Below are positions 50,561 through 63,508 of a stretch of DNA of 64,000 nucleotides, piece by piece. The DNA lies in contig OX327686.1 of the NCBI GenBank assembly GCA_946807835.1, positions 6,138,001 through 6,202,000 on the forward strand, given 5' to 3'. Numbering within the stretch: position 1 is the stretch's first letter; every line of letters begins with the position of its first letter. Under the pieces are notes generated by a model. That model had not been told where the DNA came from. It saw nothing but the letters and a program-made list of their open reading frames with translations, and ran no database searches. The stretch comes from Ailanthus altissimus. Its lineage: Eukaryota > Streptophyta > Magnoliopsida > Sapindales > Simaroubaceae. A program made the translations under genes and the position numbers.

Positions 50561-52064
50561 TATCTCTCCTCTCTTGTTCGAAGTTTCGAAACCCTAATCT
50601 CTGCTCTCAATAGACGGGCCTGCTCTCACTCTTGGATTGGTATGCTCCAAAATTCTTTTTACGTAGTTTCCAATTATTCGCATGTTTTTTGGTTTGTGCT
50701 TTAATCTATTTAACATTCGATTTTAGTATATCATTCTCACATGCACACAAAGAGTTAAAAGCTTTTTTCTTTTTAATAATTAATTTTTTCTGCTTGTTTT
50801 GGTGAGGGAGGGGGGGTGGTGGGGGAATGGTGGTTCAGTAGTTCCGATCTATGAATCATATGTTTTAGGTTTTGTGATCGCTGCGTTGATGTTATAATTG
50901 AGTCGATAAATTCGATTTTCTGATTCTGGGTCCTTTTAATCGACGATTGTTAGTTCAAGTTTTGGGATTTTAGCTTACGATTTGCATGGAGATCCGCAAG
51001 TATAGTATTTAAAAAAATGTTATAACTTGTGACGTTTGAAGCAAATTGTTGGATTAATAGCCCATGTTAAATGAACTTACTTGAAGATTGTCTGAACTAG
51101 GAAATTAGTCTTTCTCTGGCTATTCTATCAAGCCAAATTACTGTTTCTTGTTGCTTGGGATTTGGAACTTGCTTTACTGATCTAGCTGATTGCTATTTGC
51201 TTGCAAGTTATCTCTTGGTCTAAGTTCTTTTTATATCAGTTTTTATAATTAGTATATATTCAATTGTTTGTAGTACTCATCTTAACTTGTGCCCCCCTGT
51301 TGTTGCATGGGACACTACCGTCTTTTAGTACGGTGTTTGCAAGCCTAAGTTGGTAGCATGTCATTTGAATTTGGGGCTTGCTATATGATTTGAAAAGAGT
51401 AAATCAAAGATGAAATATTTGTTTTTTTAATGTCACCCTGAGATATAAAAACACTAGTAAGGTGTAGAAAATTATTTATTGGATTTGATTATCTTGAAAG
51501 TTGTAATCCATTGGTGGTTTATAGGAAAAATATTTTTTGTTATCCCATGGTCAGATCTGGTCTGGGGAAGTGGAAATATATGTTATTCGAGGTTTAATGG
51601 CATTGGTATCTGTGACCATTTTTGGATTAGGTTAATATGATTCTCTTTTTCTCTGTATACTTTCTACCACAATATATTTCTCATCGCTTTTATTGTGAAA
51701 ACACCCTTCTTTAATGAAACATTTGTTTTTGTAAGGTATGTGATTAGAGGAACGTAGCCAGGATAGAGTAAGTGTAAAAGAAAATCAGAGATAGGAACAT
51801 GGATTAATATGTTTTATATATGAAGTAGGAAAAGTTAACAAAATTTCATCTGTCTAATTAGTGAAAAGAAGGGTTACTTTATTTGACCAAGTTTATGAAC
51901 TTCCTGTGTTAAAGACCTGACAATATCTGTTACCAAGGCAAAGATAAGAACTTTTTCTTCCATCAATGTAAACTTAAGAATGTTTATGGTTTGTATGCTT
52001 CTTAACGTTTAACAATCTGTGAATTCTTATCTTTCCAGGAGTTGAATTTTTTCTGGCTGTAACC
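50560..52064 (+). promoter_or_regulatory. RPN6: RPN6 5' UTR with a 1.4-kb leader intron
   Basis: A leader exon is inferred ending at 50639 (..GATTG/gtatgc). The intron runs 50640-52038 and ends ctttccag/GA, 26 nt before the ATG. A 'cgactaaagcagtagtcg' inverted repeat lies near 50541. The transcription start was not located. Confidence 0.6.
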
Positions 52065-53333
52065 ATGTCTTCATCATATCTACCGGCTACAACAGACTCA
52101 ATTTCTCAGGCATTAGAAGCCAAAAACCCATCTGAGGCCATATCTATTCTTTACCGTGTACTTGATGACCCCTCTTCCTCTTCAGAAGCTCTGCGCATCA
52201 AAGAACAGGCTATCACAAACCTCTCTGACCTTCTCAGGCAAGAGAACCGAGCTGAGGATCTTTGCAACCTTCTTACTCAGTTGAGACCCTTCTTCTCGTT
52301 GATCCCCAAGGCTAAAACTGCCAAAATTGTCAGGGTAATTATTGATGCTGTTGCCAAGATACCTGGGACGTCTGATCTCCAAATTGCTCTATGCAAAGAA
52401 ATGGTACAATGGACCCGTGCAGAAAAGCGTACATTCCTTAGGCAGCGAGTTGAGGCGAGGCTTGCAGCTCTTTTGATGGAAAATAAGGAGTACTCAGAGG
52501 CTTTGACCCTTCTTACTAGTTTGGTCAAAGAGGTGAGGAGATTAGATGACAAACTACTTCTAGTTGATATAGACTTGTTGGAAAGTAAGCTACATTTTTC
52601 ATTAAGAAACCTTCCGAAGGCGAAAGCAGCACTCACAGCTGCGAGGACAGCTGCAAATGCTATATATGTGCCGCCGGCTCAGCAAGGCACCATAGACTTG
52701 CAAAGTGGAATCCTACATGCAGAAGAGAAAGATTATAAAACTGCTTACAGCTATTTCTTTGAAGCCTTTGAGGCTTTCAATGCTCTTGAAGATCCCAGGG
52801 CTGTTTTCAGTCTAAAATACATGTTGCTGTGCAAGATCATGGTGAACCAAGCTGATGACGTTGCTGGGATAATTTCTTCCAGGGCTGGCCTGCTATATGT
52901 TGGGCCAGAATTGGATGCTATGAAAGCAGTTGCTGATGCTTATTCAAAACGGTCCTTGAAGTTATTTGAGATTGCTTTGCGTGATTACAAGGCTCAGCTG
53001 GAGGAAGATCCAATCGTCCATAGGCACCTTTCATCCCTGTATGACACGCTTCTTGAGCAGAACCTTTGCAGGTTGATTGAACCTTACTCCAGGGTTGAGA
53101 TTGCACACATAGCGGAGCTCATTGAATTGCCAATAGATCATGTAGAGAAAAAATTGTCTCAAATGATTTTGGACAAGAAATTTGCTGGGACATTGGATCA
53201 GGGTGTTGGATGCCTCATCATATTCGAAGATCCTAAGACAGATGCCATCTATCCAGCAACTTTGGAAACAATTTCCAACATGGGCAAGGTTGTGGACAGC
53301 CTCTTTGTTAGGTCTGCCAAGATAATGGCATGA
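52065..53333 (+). CDS. RPN6: 26S proteasome regulatory subunit RPN6 (PSMD11-like)
   Basis: A single uninterrupted coding exon of 422 residues, the usual RPN6 length. RPN6 is a lid subunit of the 19S regulatory particle; it clamps the lid to the 20S core and helps hold the proteasome together. Sequence marks: an N-terminal helical-repeat solenoid (about residues 10-290, with ENRAEDLCNLLTQLRPFF, EYSEALTLLTSL and YKTAYSYFFEAFEAFN helices) followed by the PCI domain (about 295-395, with LYDTLLEQNLCRLIEPYSRV and AHIAELIELP) and a C-terminal helix ending RSAKIMA that would join the lid helical bundle. ATG 52065 is preceded by the leader intron acceptor and opens the typical MSSSYLPATTDS start. No stops, frameshifts or odd residues are seen. 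The gene is convergent with the MDL2-like gene. Confidence 0.97.
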   Translation: MSSSYLPATTDSISQALEAKNPSEAISILYRVLDDPSSSSEALRIKEQAITNLSDLLRQENRAEDLCNLLTQLRPFFSLIPKAKTAKIVRVIIDAVAKIPGTSDLQIALCKEMVQWTRAEKRTFLRQRVEARLAALLMENKEYSEALTLLTSLVKEVRRLDDKLLLVDIDLLESKLHFSLRNLPKAKAALTAARTAANAIYVPPAQQGTIDLQSGILHAEEKDYKTAYSYFFEAFEAFNALEDPRAVFSLKYMLLCKIMVNQADDVAGIISSRAGLLYVGPELDAMKAVADAYSKRSLKLFEIALRDYKAQLEEDPIVHRHLSSLYDTLLEQNLCRLIEPYSRVEIAHIAELIELPIDHVEKKLSQMILDKKFAGTLDQGVGCLIIFEDPKTDAIYPATLETISNMGKVVDSLFVRSAKIMA

Positions 53334-54175
53334 GCATTTCTTTGTGTTTGTTAGTTGGAACCCTCCTTGTTATGGTTGTTCATCTTTCTGTCTTTATTGT
53401 TCCCTAGTGTGGCAGACTTGATACTACCAGTTATGTTATAGTTGGATAGTTTATTTTACATTCATGGAACCATATTAATTTGCGTTCTTATATTCTCCTG
53501 ATGAATTTTGAATTTTGAATAATTCTTTTATACACCCAAACAGCCGATTTGCATATTCCTAGTACAAATATGCAGCTGCCATTTAGTTCCGTATAACACA
53601 TTCCACCAAATTTGCTCAGTAACATGATATTTAGTCGTTTGATAATTGACCTCTCCCTATCCTCTTTCCATTGAAATTCTATAGATCTTCAGGCGAGTCA
53701 ACTACTTTATGGAACCCAAGTCCTACGTTGTAGCAGTAATGTCTCCTGTTGAATTGTTGTAAGATTCATAAGTTGATCAATATGATCGATTTGCTTGCAC
53801 CAAGAGAAGACGAGGAAAAATAATATATTTGAAATCTTTTTACCACAATTTCTTCCTCAAAAATACTTTCAAACCAAAAGAAAGCATTAGTAAACTATGC
53901 TCAAAATTAACTTGACTTTGTCCCAGCAGTTTCCTTGTTATCAATTTAACGAATACCTTGTGACTTAAAAGATATGAAGGGGCAATCAAGTGACAACCAT
54001 GTAAATGAGTAACATTACAACAATGGCAACTCAATAGAAACGCACCAAATATACAAATTTTATATGTTTCTTCAAGGGAACGACTAGAACTGAATGTGGG
54101 AAACAACAGACTTTAGCAGCATGATTTCTGACTTGAAACGCTTTCTGCATATAAATTACCCATATTCAGGGCTGG
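53334..54175. other. Spacer between convergent RPN6 and MDL2-like genes
   Basis: Contains both 3' UTRs. A 'ttgaattttgaat' repeat occurs near 53508. No other feature is seen. Confidence 0.6.
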
Positions 54176-56601
54176 TCAGAAAGTTGAGCCATTAAACCCG
54201 AAGAAGGGGCGCTGGACCAAGAAGAGAAATATATTAGGTTTTGAAGGTGAGTATCTTACCATAAAGTGAAACAGAGATGCAAAATCAATTGAATCACCAC
54301 AAAACCATAAACTAGGGAATTGTATATTCATAATCAGTAACTAGTCATCCTATGATGCAGATGAATCAATTTTACTAGTTCTGTAGTATAGAAGTAAAAG
54401 ACAAGTCTAATTTAGATGAAAATGAACACCAACCCACCCGGTTCTTGCAAAACACACACACAAAGATCAACATAATTTCTTTTTAACTTCCTTTATCAAA
54501 TAGTAATAAATTTAATATACGAATATCATCAGTTACATTAAATTTGCTTAAGTCTAGTTAGTAAATATAAAATTATGCATGCACCCTCATGGGAATTAAA
54601 ATTGGCAAATGATAGCGCTCTGTTTCAGATAATACAGCTATCAAAAAACCAAATGCATCAGTTTTGCCAATCTATAACATTAAATACTAATAATCTCTTG
54701 TCAGGTGATTGATATTTGTGCAAGAACAAAGTTGATTCTATACTTACTTTAACGTCATACTAATGTATGCCATTTGTCATAGCAGTGTATTGTTTGTGTC
54801 CTACATCTTGTCAACCTTAAAAAAGATAGAATCGGATTTCATTTATTTGTTTCTAACATAAGGTGAAACCCAAGGATGACTGCAGCCACTGCTCTTTAAA
54901 GCATTCACAGCAGGACCAGATATTTTCCAAGTACCAAAAAAAAAATCAATAGATTACCTGAACATCATAAAATTTGATGTAAAAGCGTGAGCCTTCTATT
55001 GAAAGCTTAGTTTGGAGAATCTCTGCAATGGTTGAGCTCAATTTTCCATTAACACTGGGTCCAAGGGCCCCAATTGAGATTAATTCTCCATATGCCGCTG
55101 GTGCTTCAGTTCCAGCAAATGCAATGGGAACTCCACCATTTAGCAAAATCATCACATACTGAATAATAAAAGATAATTAAAAAAATTGATATAAATAACA
55201 AGTCATAACACCATACTGAATGAGTATACAACAAGGACAGTAAAACTGTAGGAAATGTCTATTAAATGAATCAGAAAAGTATTAATTATAAGGGGCAACA
55301 CCTTAGCTACTCCAAGAGCAAAGTAGTCTAGACATCAAACCATCCCCCTAGAAATTCGGTTATTCAGTGCATTGTGTGGTAAGAAAAAATGTGTGCACAC
55401 ACATATATACATACCAATGAAATATTTAAATTATAAGTTTTAGTGTCTATTTATGGCCAAGAAAATTTCAGATCACAACATCAAGTTATGGTTTCTACCA
55501 GCTTAAATGAGTGAAACAACCAAAGATTAAAAAAAGTAGTAGACAACTTTTTTAAAGTACTTTTGACATCATTCTTCAATAGCTAAAATGCTTGTGTCTT
55601 TGACAAAAAATAGATAGAAGTACTTCCAAAAAAGCACTTTGAATCCTTCCTACAGAAGCAGTTGATTACTTTCTGGAAGTGTTTTCTAGAGAAAAATAAC
55701 TACATGAAGTGGGTTTTAGAAAAACACTTGGAACATACTTTTCCAAAATAATGCTCTTTAAGTTCTTTTCTATGAACCACATTTGACTACAAAGCGTTTT
55801 TGTTCTGAAAGCACTCTCAAGTGCACTCCGACTAAGCTCATCCTAAGAGCTGATTAGTTAAAACTATAAAATGCTAAAATCTGTGGCCACTTTTAAACAA
55901 ACACAAATGATAAAGATAAAGGCATTGAGGAATGTAGTTATCATAAAGAAAGGGAAAACACCCATAATAGGTGTTTTCACTAAGGAATTGTAGAACCTTA
56001 AAGAGTTATATACAGTAATAAAGAGTGGTACTAACATAACATGTAGGGTCTCTATGGTAGAAACCCACCAAATTTTTTCTTTTTTGGCTATGGGTTCCAA
56101 TTTTTCTGTTGCATTTCTCAAATTCTCACATTTCAAAGTTCTGCTACATTCTTAAAATATAACTCATAAGTTGAAATGTGTTACAGAAAAAAAAAAATTA
56201 AAAAAAACTATAACGGAAAAGTTGGAAGGCTACACCACATAACCAACCAACTCCGGTAATAAAAATGAAAAGACAGCCAAAATAGTTGAACTGAAGATAC
56301 CAAAAAAGATAGAGAATAATTTCGTCGAACAATTTGTAGTCATTACAGCACGAGCAAGCATACCCAAGACAAATTATACAACCAGCTATACGGAAACTAT
56401 ACCAACATATATGAAAAGCGAAAAAAGAACCTACAACCAAAGCAGCATGTAGATAAAGGGACAATAATCATCAAAGAGTTATATATGTACAGATTCAGGT
56501 TTGCCGAGAATCTTAGAAACGGCTTTGGTGGCATCTTTCAGAATGTCGGAAGTTGTCACTGCATCAACTGGCACATTCGTGTAAAGATTCAATGTGGGCA
56601 T
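54176..56601 (-). CDS. MDL2: MIF / D-dopachrome tautomerase-like protein, MDL2 type
   Basis: Three exons, 56601-56491, 55158-54958 and 54211-54176, with phase-0 GT-AG joins, give 115 residues, the standard MIF length. The protein opens MPTLNLYTNVPVDAV; Pro2, the catalytic base of MIF tautomerases, is present after Met removal. The central part carries KPESYVMILLNGGVPIAFAG and GTEAPAAYGELISIGALGP. The last exon codes only 11 residues, RPFFGFNGSTF, then TGA. Plant MDL proteins form MIF-like trimers and act in the cytosol or peroxisome depending on the C-terminus; this one ends STF rather than in an SKL-type signal, so cytosolic location is inferred. Tautomerase activity of plant forms is weak or unproven. 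The middle intron contains the repeat-like stretch at 55540-55850. Confidence 0.93.
55540..55850. repeat. MITE-like 'aaagcactttt' motif cluster in MDL2 intron
   Basis: Many copies of 'aagtacttttgac', 'aaaagcactttga', 'gaagtgttttc' and 'aaagcactctcaagtgcact' in both orientations over about 300 bp. Comparable with 21045-21300. Ends were not resolved. Confidence 0.35.
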
Positions 56602-56744
56602 TTCTTTTTTTAATTTTTTTTCTGTTTCTCCTTTGATGAATGATGACTGAGTGGTTTCTATTTGAAACCAGGAATTTCTGGATAACGGCTCACTTCGTCT
56701 TACTATTTATATTCTGCCTGCTCTTGTTTCAGCGCTTGCTTGTT

Positions 56745-59067
56745 TTTCTTAGTTTTTTAAATAAAACTTTTAGAAGTATAATTTTTTTACGTAAAATTTT
56801 TAAAAGTTAAATTTAAAAAAAATAAATAAATGGTTGTTGATTTTTTTTTTTAAATATTAGATGTTTGATAATATAATATTAAAAATATTTATTTATTATT
56901 AAATTATTAAAAAGAACATATAATAATATTTATATTTAAAATTTAAAATTTTAATATTTTTTATATTTAAGTTTAAATTTATTATGTATTTTTTTAAATT
57001 TAATTTTTTAAAACATAATAATCAAGTAAAATTAATACATAGTAATTAATAAATTATTGTATTTAGTACAAAAATTTAAAAAAATAATTGTTTAAAAAAA
57101 TAATTAATAAAAGATTTTAATAAATTATTATTAAAAATATAATGGTCGTAAAAATATGAAAAATTAGAAATATGATAACTTTTAAAAAAATATTAAAAAT
57201 ATATTAATTGAATATATTTTTATTAAGGATGTTTATAAAAAAAAAATATTATTAAAATACATGTGACATTATACATGTATTAAAAAAGTTTAAAAAATTC
57301 TACTTTTAAAAATTCAAATTTTAAGTTTTTATAAATAGAAGCAAATAGCTTTTTAATCTCCAAAAACTCTTCTTAAATTGCAACAAAATGTCATAAAAAT
57401 TTTGAAAAGAGTTTTTAACATTAAAAAAATTCTTTTGTCCAATAAAATCCCAACCAAATATACACTAAAGTCTAAACCAAAAATAATTTACAACAATGAT
57501 AGTGTTGAATATTAAAAGTGTATTTTAAATAAATAAATATATTTTGAAAAAAATTTTGAAAATAGTTTTTTTAGGCGTTAACTTTTTAACCCCAAATTCA
57601 AATTATCAACTTTTTTGGCCAAACTTATTTCTTTTTGGACCATTATACCCTCTTCATTTATTTTTTTCTCAAACCACTCGTCTCATCTTTCTCAAACTTT
57701 CAAAAACTCATCCCTCTCAAGCTTTGACAGTATGCAGTGTGGCAAGCTTCGACGGATAACGACAACGGACAACAATAGACGACAACTTCATCTTCCTCAT
57801 TACAAGTCATGAGATTGAGATTTCATTCTTAAAAATAAATAAATTATTTTTAATTTCTTATTAATTTCTTTAATATAATATAATAAAAAGTTTAACATAA
57901 TTAAACTTACAATAAATTAGACTGAAGTTTACCTTTATTAGTATCTCTAATAAACTAGTGACATTAGTTTTTGTAAAAGAACTTGAATCAAAAACTTGAA
58001 TTTAAACTGGATAATAAAAATAAATCATATAGGAATTAGTTGGTAATCAAATAAAATAAATTTTTAATTTTTTTACAAATAATAAATAATTATATGTCGT
58101 ACCTTTAATTTTTTCATAAATAATATTGAGTAAATATGTAAACTTCTAATGTCTTTGGATATAATCTGCTACAATGAGGACTTATAAATCTATCACTTGT
58201 ACTAAATACAAATTTAAATACTATCAAAATAAATTTTGTTGTAGTTTTGAATTTTTTACCTGAGACGAGCGAGTAAATTTGATGCGAGAACAAATAGAAC
58301 AACTGAGCAAATTTGATGAGAGTCTAAGAGAATTAAATTAATAATGCCTGACGGTTTAACTAAAAAATAAAAGTCTTTAATACTAGATTTGATGTTTTTT
58401 CAAAAATATATTTTTAATTTTTATTAATAAAATTATAATATTAAAATATTTTTTAATAACTTAGTTAAATACAAATTATAAAATAAAAAACTTGGTAAAT
58501 TGTATAACTATATATTAAAAATTATATTTAATATATTCATAAAAAATAAAGCACAAAGTAAGAAGACTTAATTTCATCACCATCTTATTAATAAGTCAAA
58601 GAATAATTTTTTTTATATTCTATTCAAATTTTACAAAGATTATCCCATCCTCACCTCATTTGATACTAGTCCCACAGAGCTCCAGTCATGTAGGGGCATT
58701 TTGTCATCTTTAATTAAAACAATTTTGTTAACAAATCATGGGCCATTAATTTATTGGGTCAGAGAATCAAAATTCGAATCTATTTGTTCTTTTTATCATG
58801 TTACCCAAATCGGCCCATTAGCTAATTTTTTTTAAAGAAAAATATTATAAAATTTTAGAGTTTAAACATATAAATAATAACTGATCTACCAAAATAAGCA
58901 CTTATAACTGCGCTCATTGGTAAAAGTATGTCAAAAATAAATTTAAAATAATTTGAAAGTTATTGGATTTTTCACGAGAAAAAAATCTTCATCTATAAAT
59001 TTATAATTTGTTCTATTATCATTTCTCACCATTTGATTTGATGAACATAATTAGTGTATATGCATAC

Positions 59068-59098
<31 letters not shown>

Positions 59099-59820
59099 CT
59101 CAAATTTTATATCATTAATTCTATGCATCAACTCATTTGATTGTCATGAAATCAATGGCTCAAAATTTATTCTCTCTTTCATCAACTAGTGTCAATTCAT
59201 CAACTCTTTCTACCATTTGATTATGAAAGGCTCAAAATTTAAGTTAAAGAAACCCCGTCCTATATTATATATATACACACATGCGCACGGTGGCAATGCT
59301 AGATAGATTATGATGGTAAATAATAATTCAAGTCTCAAGTCTAGTTTAAACACTTAAAAATTTTAAGATTTGTAATTACATGATCATCTTAATTTAAATT
59401 AACTTCTTTCTCTTAAAAAGTAAAATATTCTAATTATTAAATTAACGAGTTTAAATAGGCAAATTGATTTTCAAAGACCAAATTCAAACCCCATGTATCT
59501 TTCGAGTTTTAATGGATTAACTTGTTACCAAACCAAATCAATAAAATTAACCCCAACAACTCATGTTATGTTAACAGATTGTGTCAACTTTTGCTTGGCT
59601 TGCTTCTTGCTTTTTGAAATAGTAAATTTATTCTTATATGTTTATTTGATTTTTTTAAAAAAATCTTTTACGTTCTTTTTGAATGAATCAAACTCGTATA
59701 TACGGTAGATTTTTTCTTTCACATAATATATTGTTGCAGATATTTGTCTTAGTATTAATCTCTTTTAAAAATTAACCTTTACACTATTATCAATTTGTTA
59801 AAATAATTTAGCGTACACTC
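56745..59820. other. Very AT-rich intergenic region
   Basis: Long stretches of A/T with no credible gene. A CATA/TA microsatellite lies at about 59064-59098. An open stretch at 57544-57812 encodes a low-complexity peptide and is not supported as a gene. Confidence 0.5.
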
Positions 59821-59829
59821 CAATTAAAC

Positions 59830-60520
59830 TCTAAGTGAATGTAAAAATTTCAACTAAAGTAATAAGGAATAAAAACAAGATCATCACAAAAGTAAACATT
59901 AACATAATCAAGTTACTTAGTTCGACTATAAATACCAACATTTACGGTAGATAAAGAAATCATAACCTTTTTTATTAGTTTATAAAGAATATAGATCACA
60001 AAAATCTCTCTCAATAGATTATCAAATAATACAATAAATAAACAACTCTCAAAGGATTTGTTATTACTTCTTTTATTCACTCACAACTCAAGCATTATTT
60101 TTGACACTCTATTGTAAACTCAGCGTTCAAGACTCTTTGGTTCTCTATTTTTTCTTAGAGTTTTTCTTTAATATTTTTTAATACTTGATGAATTCTAAGG
60201 AATTACAAAGATTTATATAATGTATAAAATATCTATAGAAATCTTAAACCTAATTGAAATAAAAGTCATGCTTGTAGGAGTACAAATCCCATTCAAATAA
60301 ATCAATTTGAACTAAAAATAAATTTTTCGATTTTGGATACCATAGTGTTAAGGTTTTGTGTCGTGGTGTTAATGCAATCTTGTCACTAAGCTACAACGTT
60401 GTAAGATACTATTGCGCTACTAGCGTTTTTTAAATTTATGCTACAATATTCTGTCATCCATTGCCGTAACGTTCATACTTAACACGTCCTCACTTATTTT
60501 TGCACTCCTCCTTACTTTCG
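59830..60520 (-). repeat. Probable degraded copia-type LTR
   Basis: The order of landmarks parallels the intact copia LTRs at 29.7 and 34.5 kb: 'aagttacttagttcgactataa' (compare the 'acgtggttc..aacttgcc' block), 'atcacaaaaatctctctc', a 'tataatgtataaaa' TATA-like stretch near 60217, then a 'gtggtgtta/gttgtaagatactattgcgctactagcg' block where the intact LTRs have the 'gcggcgctggcgc' segment, followed by 'ttttttcgtacgtc'. Divergence is high and the ends are not defined. Confidence 0.35.
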
Positions 60521-60546
60521 ACTCTCCATTTTGTTATTTTTTCGTA

Positions 60547-60772
60547 CGTCTATCACATATTTAATTTCATATTAACTCTTCATTGATTTTCAATTTAAAA
60601 TTATGTTCAAACATAATTTCATATTACAAATTTCTACATATATATATTCCTTTCTCATACGTTTGTCACATACTCAATTTCATATTAATTCTTCATCAAT
60701 TTCTAATTCAAAATCATAATCAAACATAATTTTATATCACCAATTTTAATATATATATATATGTGTGTGTCC
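60547..60772. repeat. 113-bp tandem duplication
   Basis: Two units start 'cgtctatcacatatttaattt' (60547) and 'cgtttgtcacatactcaattt' (60660), each followed by 'catattaa.tcttcat.gatttt/aattt' and 'caaacataattt.atat'. The second runs into a TA/TG microsatellite near 60752-60770. Confidence 0.8.
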
Positions 60773-61495
60773 TCCATTTGTAACATTAAAAGGCCTCCAT
60801 TTGTAATAAAAAGAGAAGAAAATAAATTAATAAATAAATAATTGATTGATCTATGAAAAGTCTAGGGCAGGTCTAGATTGATTTGGGTCTGATTTTGTTT
60901 GGTATAAAAGAATTGACCCATAATGGATAATATATACGAGTGCAGGCAGGTCTTTATTATCCTGATGATGGGTCTAAGTTAGGGAAGGCGCGGCCTTGCT
61001 TTAAACACACTCAATTGCCTCGAAGAAGAATTAAAAATTAAAAGATCCAAGAAAACAAAAACTAAACTTGATTCTTACAATCACATACAAACCTTAACCG
61101 GACAATTTTAAAGTTCCCTTTTAAATATGTTCTAAAAATAACACAATGCCGACTCCCATCAGATTAAAATAAACATGCAAGCCAAGAGGGAGAAATTATT
61201 TCAGGGACAAAACCTCGGAAGCTAGACTTCCACATTTGGTCTCTCAGTGCGGCCAAAATTTTTGCAGTAGGCTGATGCAATTCCCCCAATAATATGCATC
61301 CAACAGGCAGATAAAAAGAAAATCACAAACTATTTCAATCAACTACATCTTTTGTATTCCTCAGTTACCTGAAAAATGACCAGTACATTACACAAATGTC
61401 TGGACAATGTCAGATAAACCAAGCTGGAACTATCTGTCGATATTATACATTCTACATTCCGGAAACTTGATGCCAATGACTTCTAGGCTACCTGC

Positions 61496-63508
61496 TCAAA
61501 GCCTATAACTACTGTAGCCACCTACACCAGAAGATCCATATCCACCATAAGGTTGTGATGATAGTGAAGATGATGGATACGATGTGTTCCCCAATTGGGG
61601 ATACGATGGCCTATAACCAGTGTCTATCTTTCTGTAGCTGCTTGTAACCGATTCTTTATGATTGGTCATAAAGTCCTGCCATATACAATAAGTAGTAAGG
61701 TACACATTTTCAAAATTTATAACTCCTCATCAATCTATCAGAAAAATCACGAGTATCTGTATTATATTCGTTTCAGCAAAGTCTGAAAGGGCAAAGAGTC
61801 ATCAAGACAAAAAATTATTGTAAATAGGAAAAGGATTTCATATTAGGAAAAAAAGCTAACAATATATGTTAACAATCTGTTATGTTTTGCAATATGGCAT
61901 TATAACACTGCAACTATTGTTCCACTACCATCAATCTCTCATTTTCTCTCTATTTCAACATATTCAATGCTACCAACTATCTAAACTAAATTATGCATCA
62001 CATTTGCCAGTAAACCAACACTCAATGTCCCTAGATCAAGAGGTTGACAAAACTAACAGGCCAAACCATCTTAGTTCATACAAGAGAAGAGGAAGCAATA
62101 ATATTTCCAAGGGATAAAAGAAGGAAAAATGATAAAATTTAAAGTGCTTGTAATAGAATTTTAACATGGTTTTGTTTTTGACTAGGGGAGACTCTGGTAA
62201 TAAAAGAGCCCCACAAAAATTTAATTCTCAGTTATTCTAAATTAAGGGAAGACTTCTACCTGCATCAGTTGTTGAGCCAACTGAACCTGGGTTGAGGTGC
62301 CTTTGATTTCGACAATAATTTCATCAGCTAATCCCCTGCTCTCTTGCACGGTTATGATGGCGCCACTTGTACGACGTATGTGTTCAATATTAGTACCTCC
62401 AATCCCAATGATGTCCTCAGCATAAGAAATTGGTATTTGCATTGTTTGTGTAATCTGATTACAGAAAACAACAGAGGAAATGATGACATAGAGAGAATGC
62501 TAGTACAAAGTGCAAACAACAGAATAAACACAAAAAATGTAGATCTGAAAGGAGAGGGAAACAACGTTTTACGAATCTGAAAGACAGTTTTCTTCTTACT
62601 ACATTCCACTTTTTCTTACCTGAATCTCCAAATTGTATGAGCAGGTAGCAAAATAGAACATTCAATTAAAGTGGAAATAGATGGTATGTATTTCTAAAGT
62701 AAAAATGTTACATTTAACAAAATCTAATGCAATTTCATCAGTCTTGAGATAAAGTTCTCCTAATTAGATCATTTTTACTCATCATAACTTTTTAAATGAC
62801 CTGGTCTAATATTATAAATTCAGCAGGCATCAACTGCAACATAGAACAGGTACTAGCCAATAAATTTAAAAAATTCTAGTGGTCATAGTACAACATATGT
62901 ATGGGGAAGCATAGATTATAACAAAATAGTTGAAACAACTACAAAGTAAGCAATGAACTCTATAACAAGACAAACCCATGAACAAGGAAACTTTTACTCA
63001 GATGAACAGTAAAAACACCAACCTGTGTAACAAGTGGACCACTAGCACGGCCAAGTCCTGATCGTATTGTTGAATGGGCTGGATCGTGTCCATAGAGTGA
63101 AATTCCAAAGTACCTATAACGAGACTCCACTTGAGGTTCATGATCCAAATACAGAGATTCCCTCCTTGATGATGTAGGATAATCAGCAGTCAGCCCACTT
63201 TGAGTAGTAGCATGCAGTGATGACTTGTCAGTCCAAGTTTCCACTTGATGTTCTTGAGAAATTGTTGCATTGTACTACAAGTGTAGATAATAATATATAT
63301 GATGTGTACTGCATTAAAAGACAAAAGTATAAATAAACATTAGTGGAAAGCAAGCTTACAGTCTTTTCAAAAAGAGGAAGAACACTATGATCAACCAAAA
63401 ACTTCCTCAGATGCCCCACTACTGCTTCTAGAGCTTTTAGAACCTTTGCAGCTTCTCCATGGATCTCAACAATCCTCTCATCTGTGGTGACATAAAACGG
63501 CACTTCAT
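61496..63508 (-). CDS. KH-domain RNA-binding protein, FLK/PEPPER type (3' part)
   Basis: Four coding exons, 63508-63360, 63274-63023, 62454-62260 and 61675-61496, with GT-AG introns and all phases consistent; the first needs one base from an exon beyond the window. The visible part has 258 complete codons before the stop. Exon 1 carries the end of a KH domain (VPFYVTTDERIVEIHG, then VVGHLRKFLVDHSVLPLFE). Exon 2 is a Ser/Tyr-rich linker. Exon 3 is a complete KH core: MQIPISYAEDIIGIGGTNIE with the GxxG loop as GGTN, then RRTSGAIITVQESRG. The last exon is a Gly/Ser/Tyr tail ending GGYSSYRL. The order of KH domains plus a glycine-rich tail matches plant poly(C)-binding-like proteins such as FLK and PEPPER, which bind RNA in the nucleus and affect flowering regulators. 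Which member this is cannot be told from this part. Confidence 0.88.

Noticed and set aside
57544..57812. Small gene in AT-rich DNA
   Set aside because: A short low-complexity frame with no domain and no splice partners; overlapping frames are equally open.
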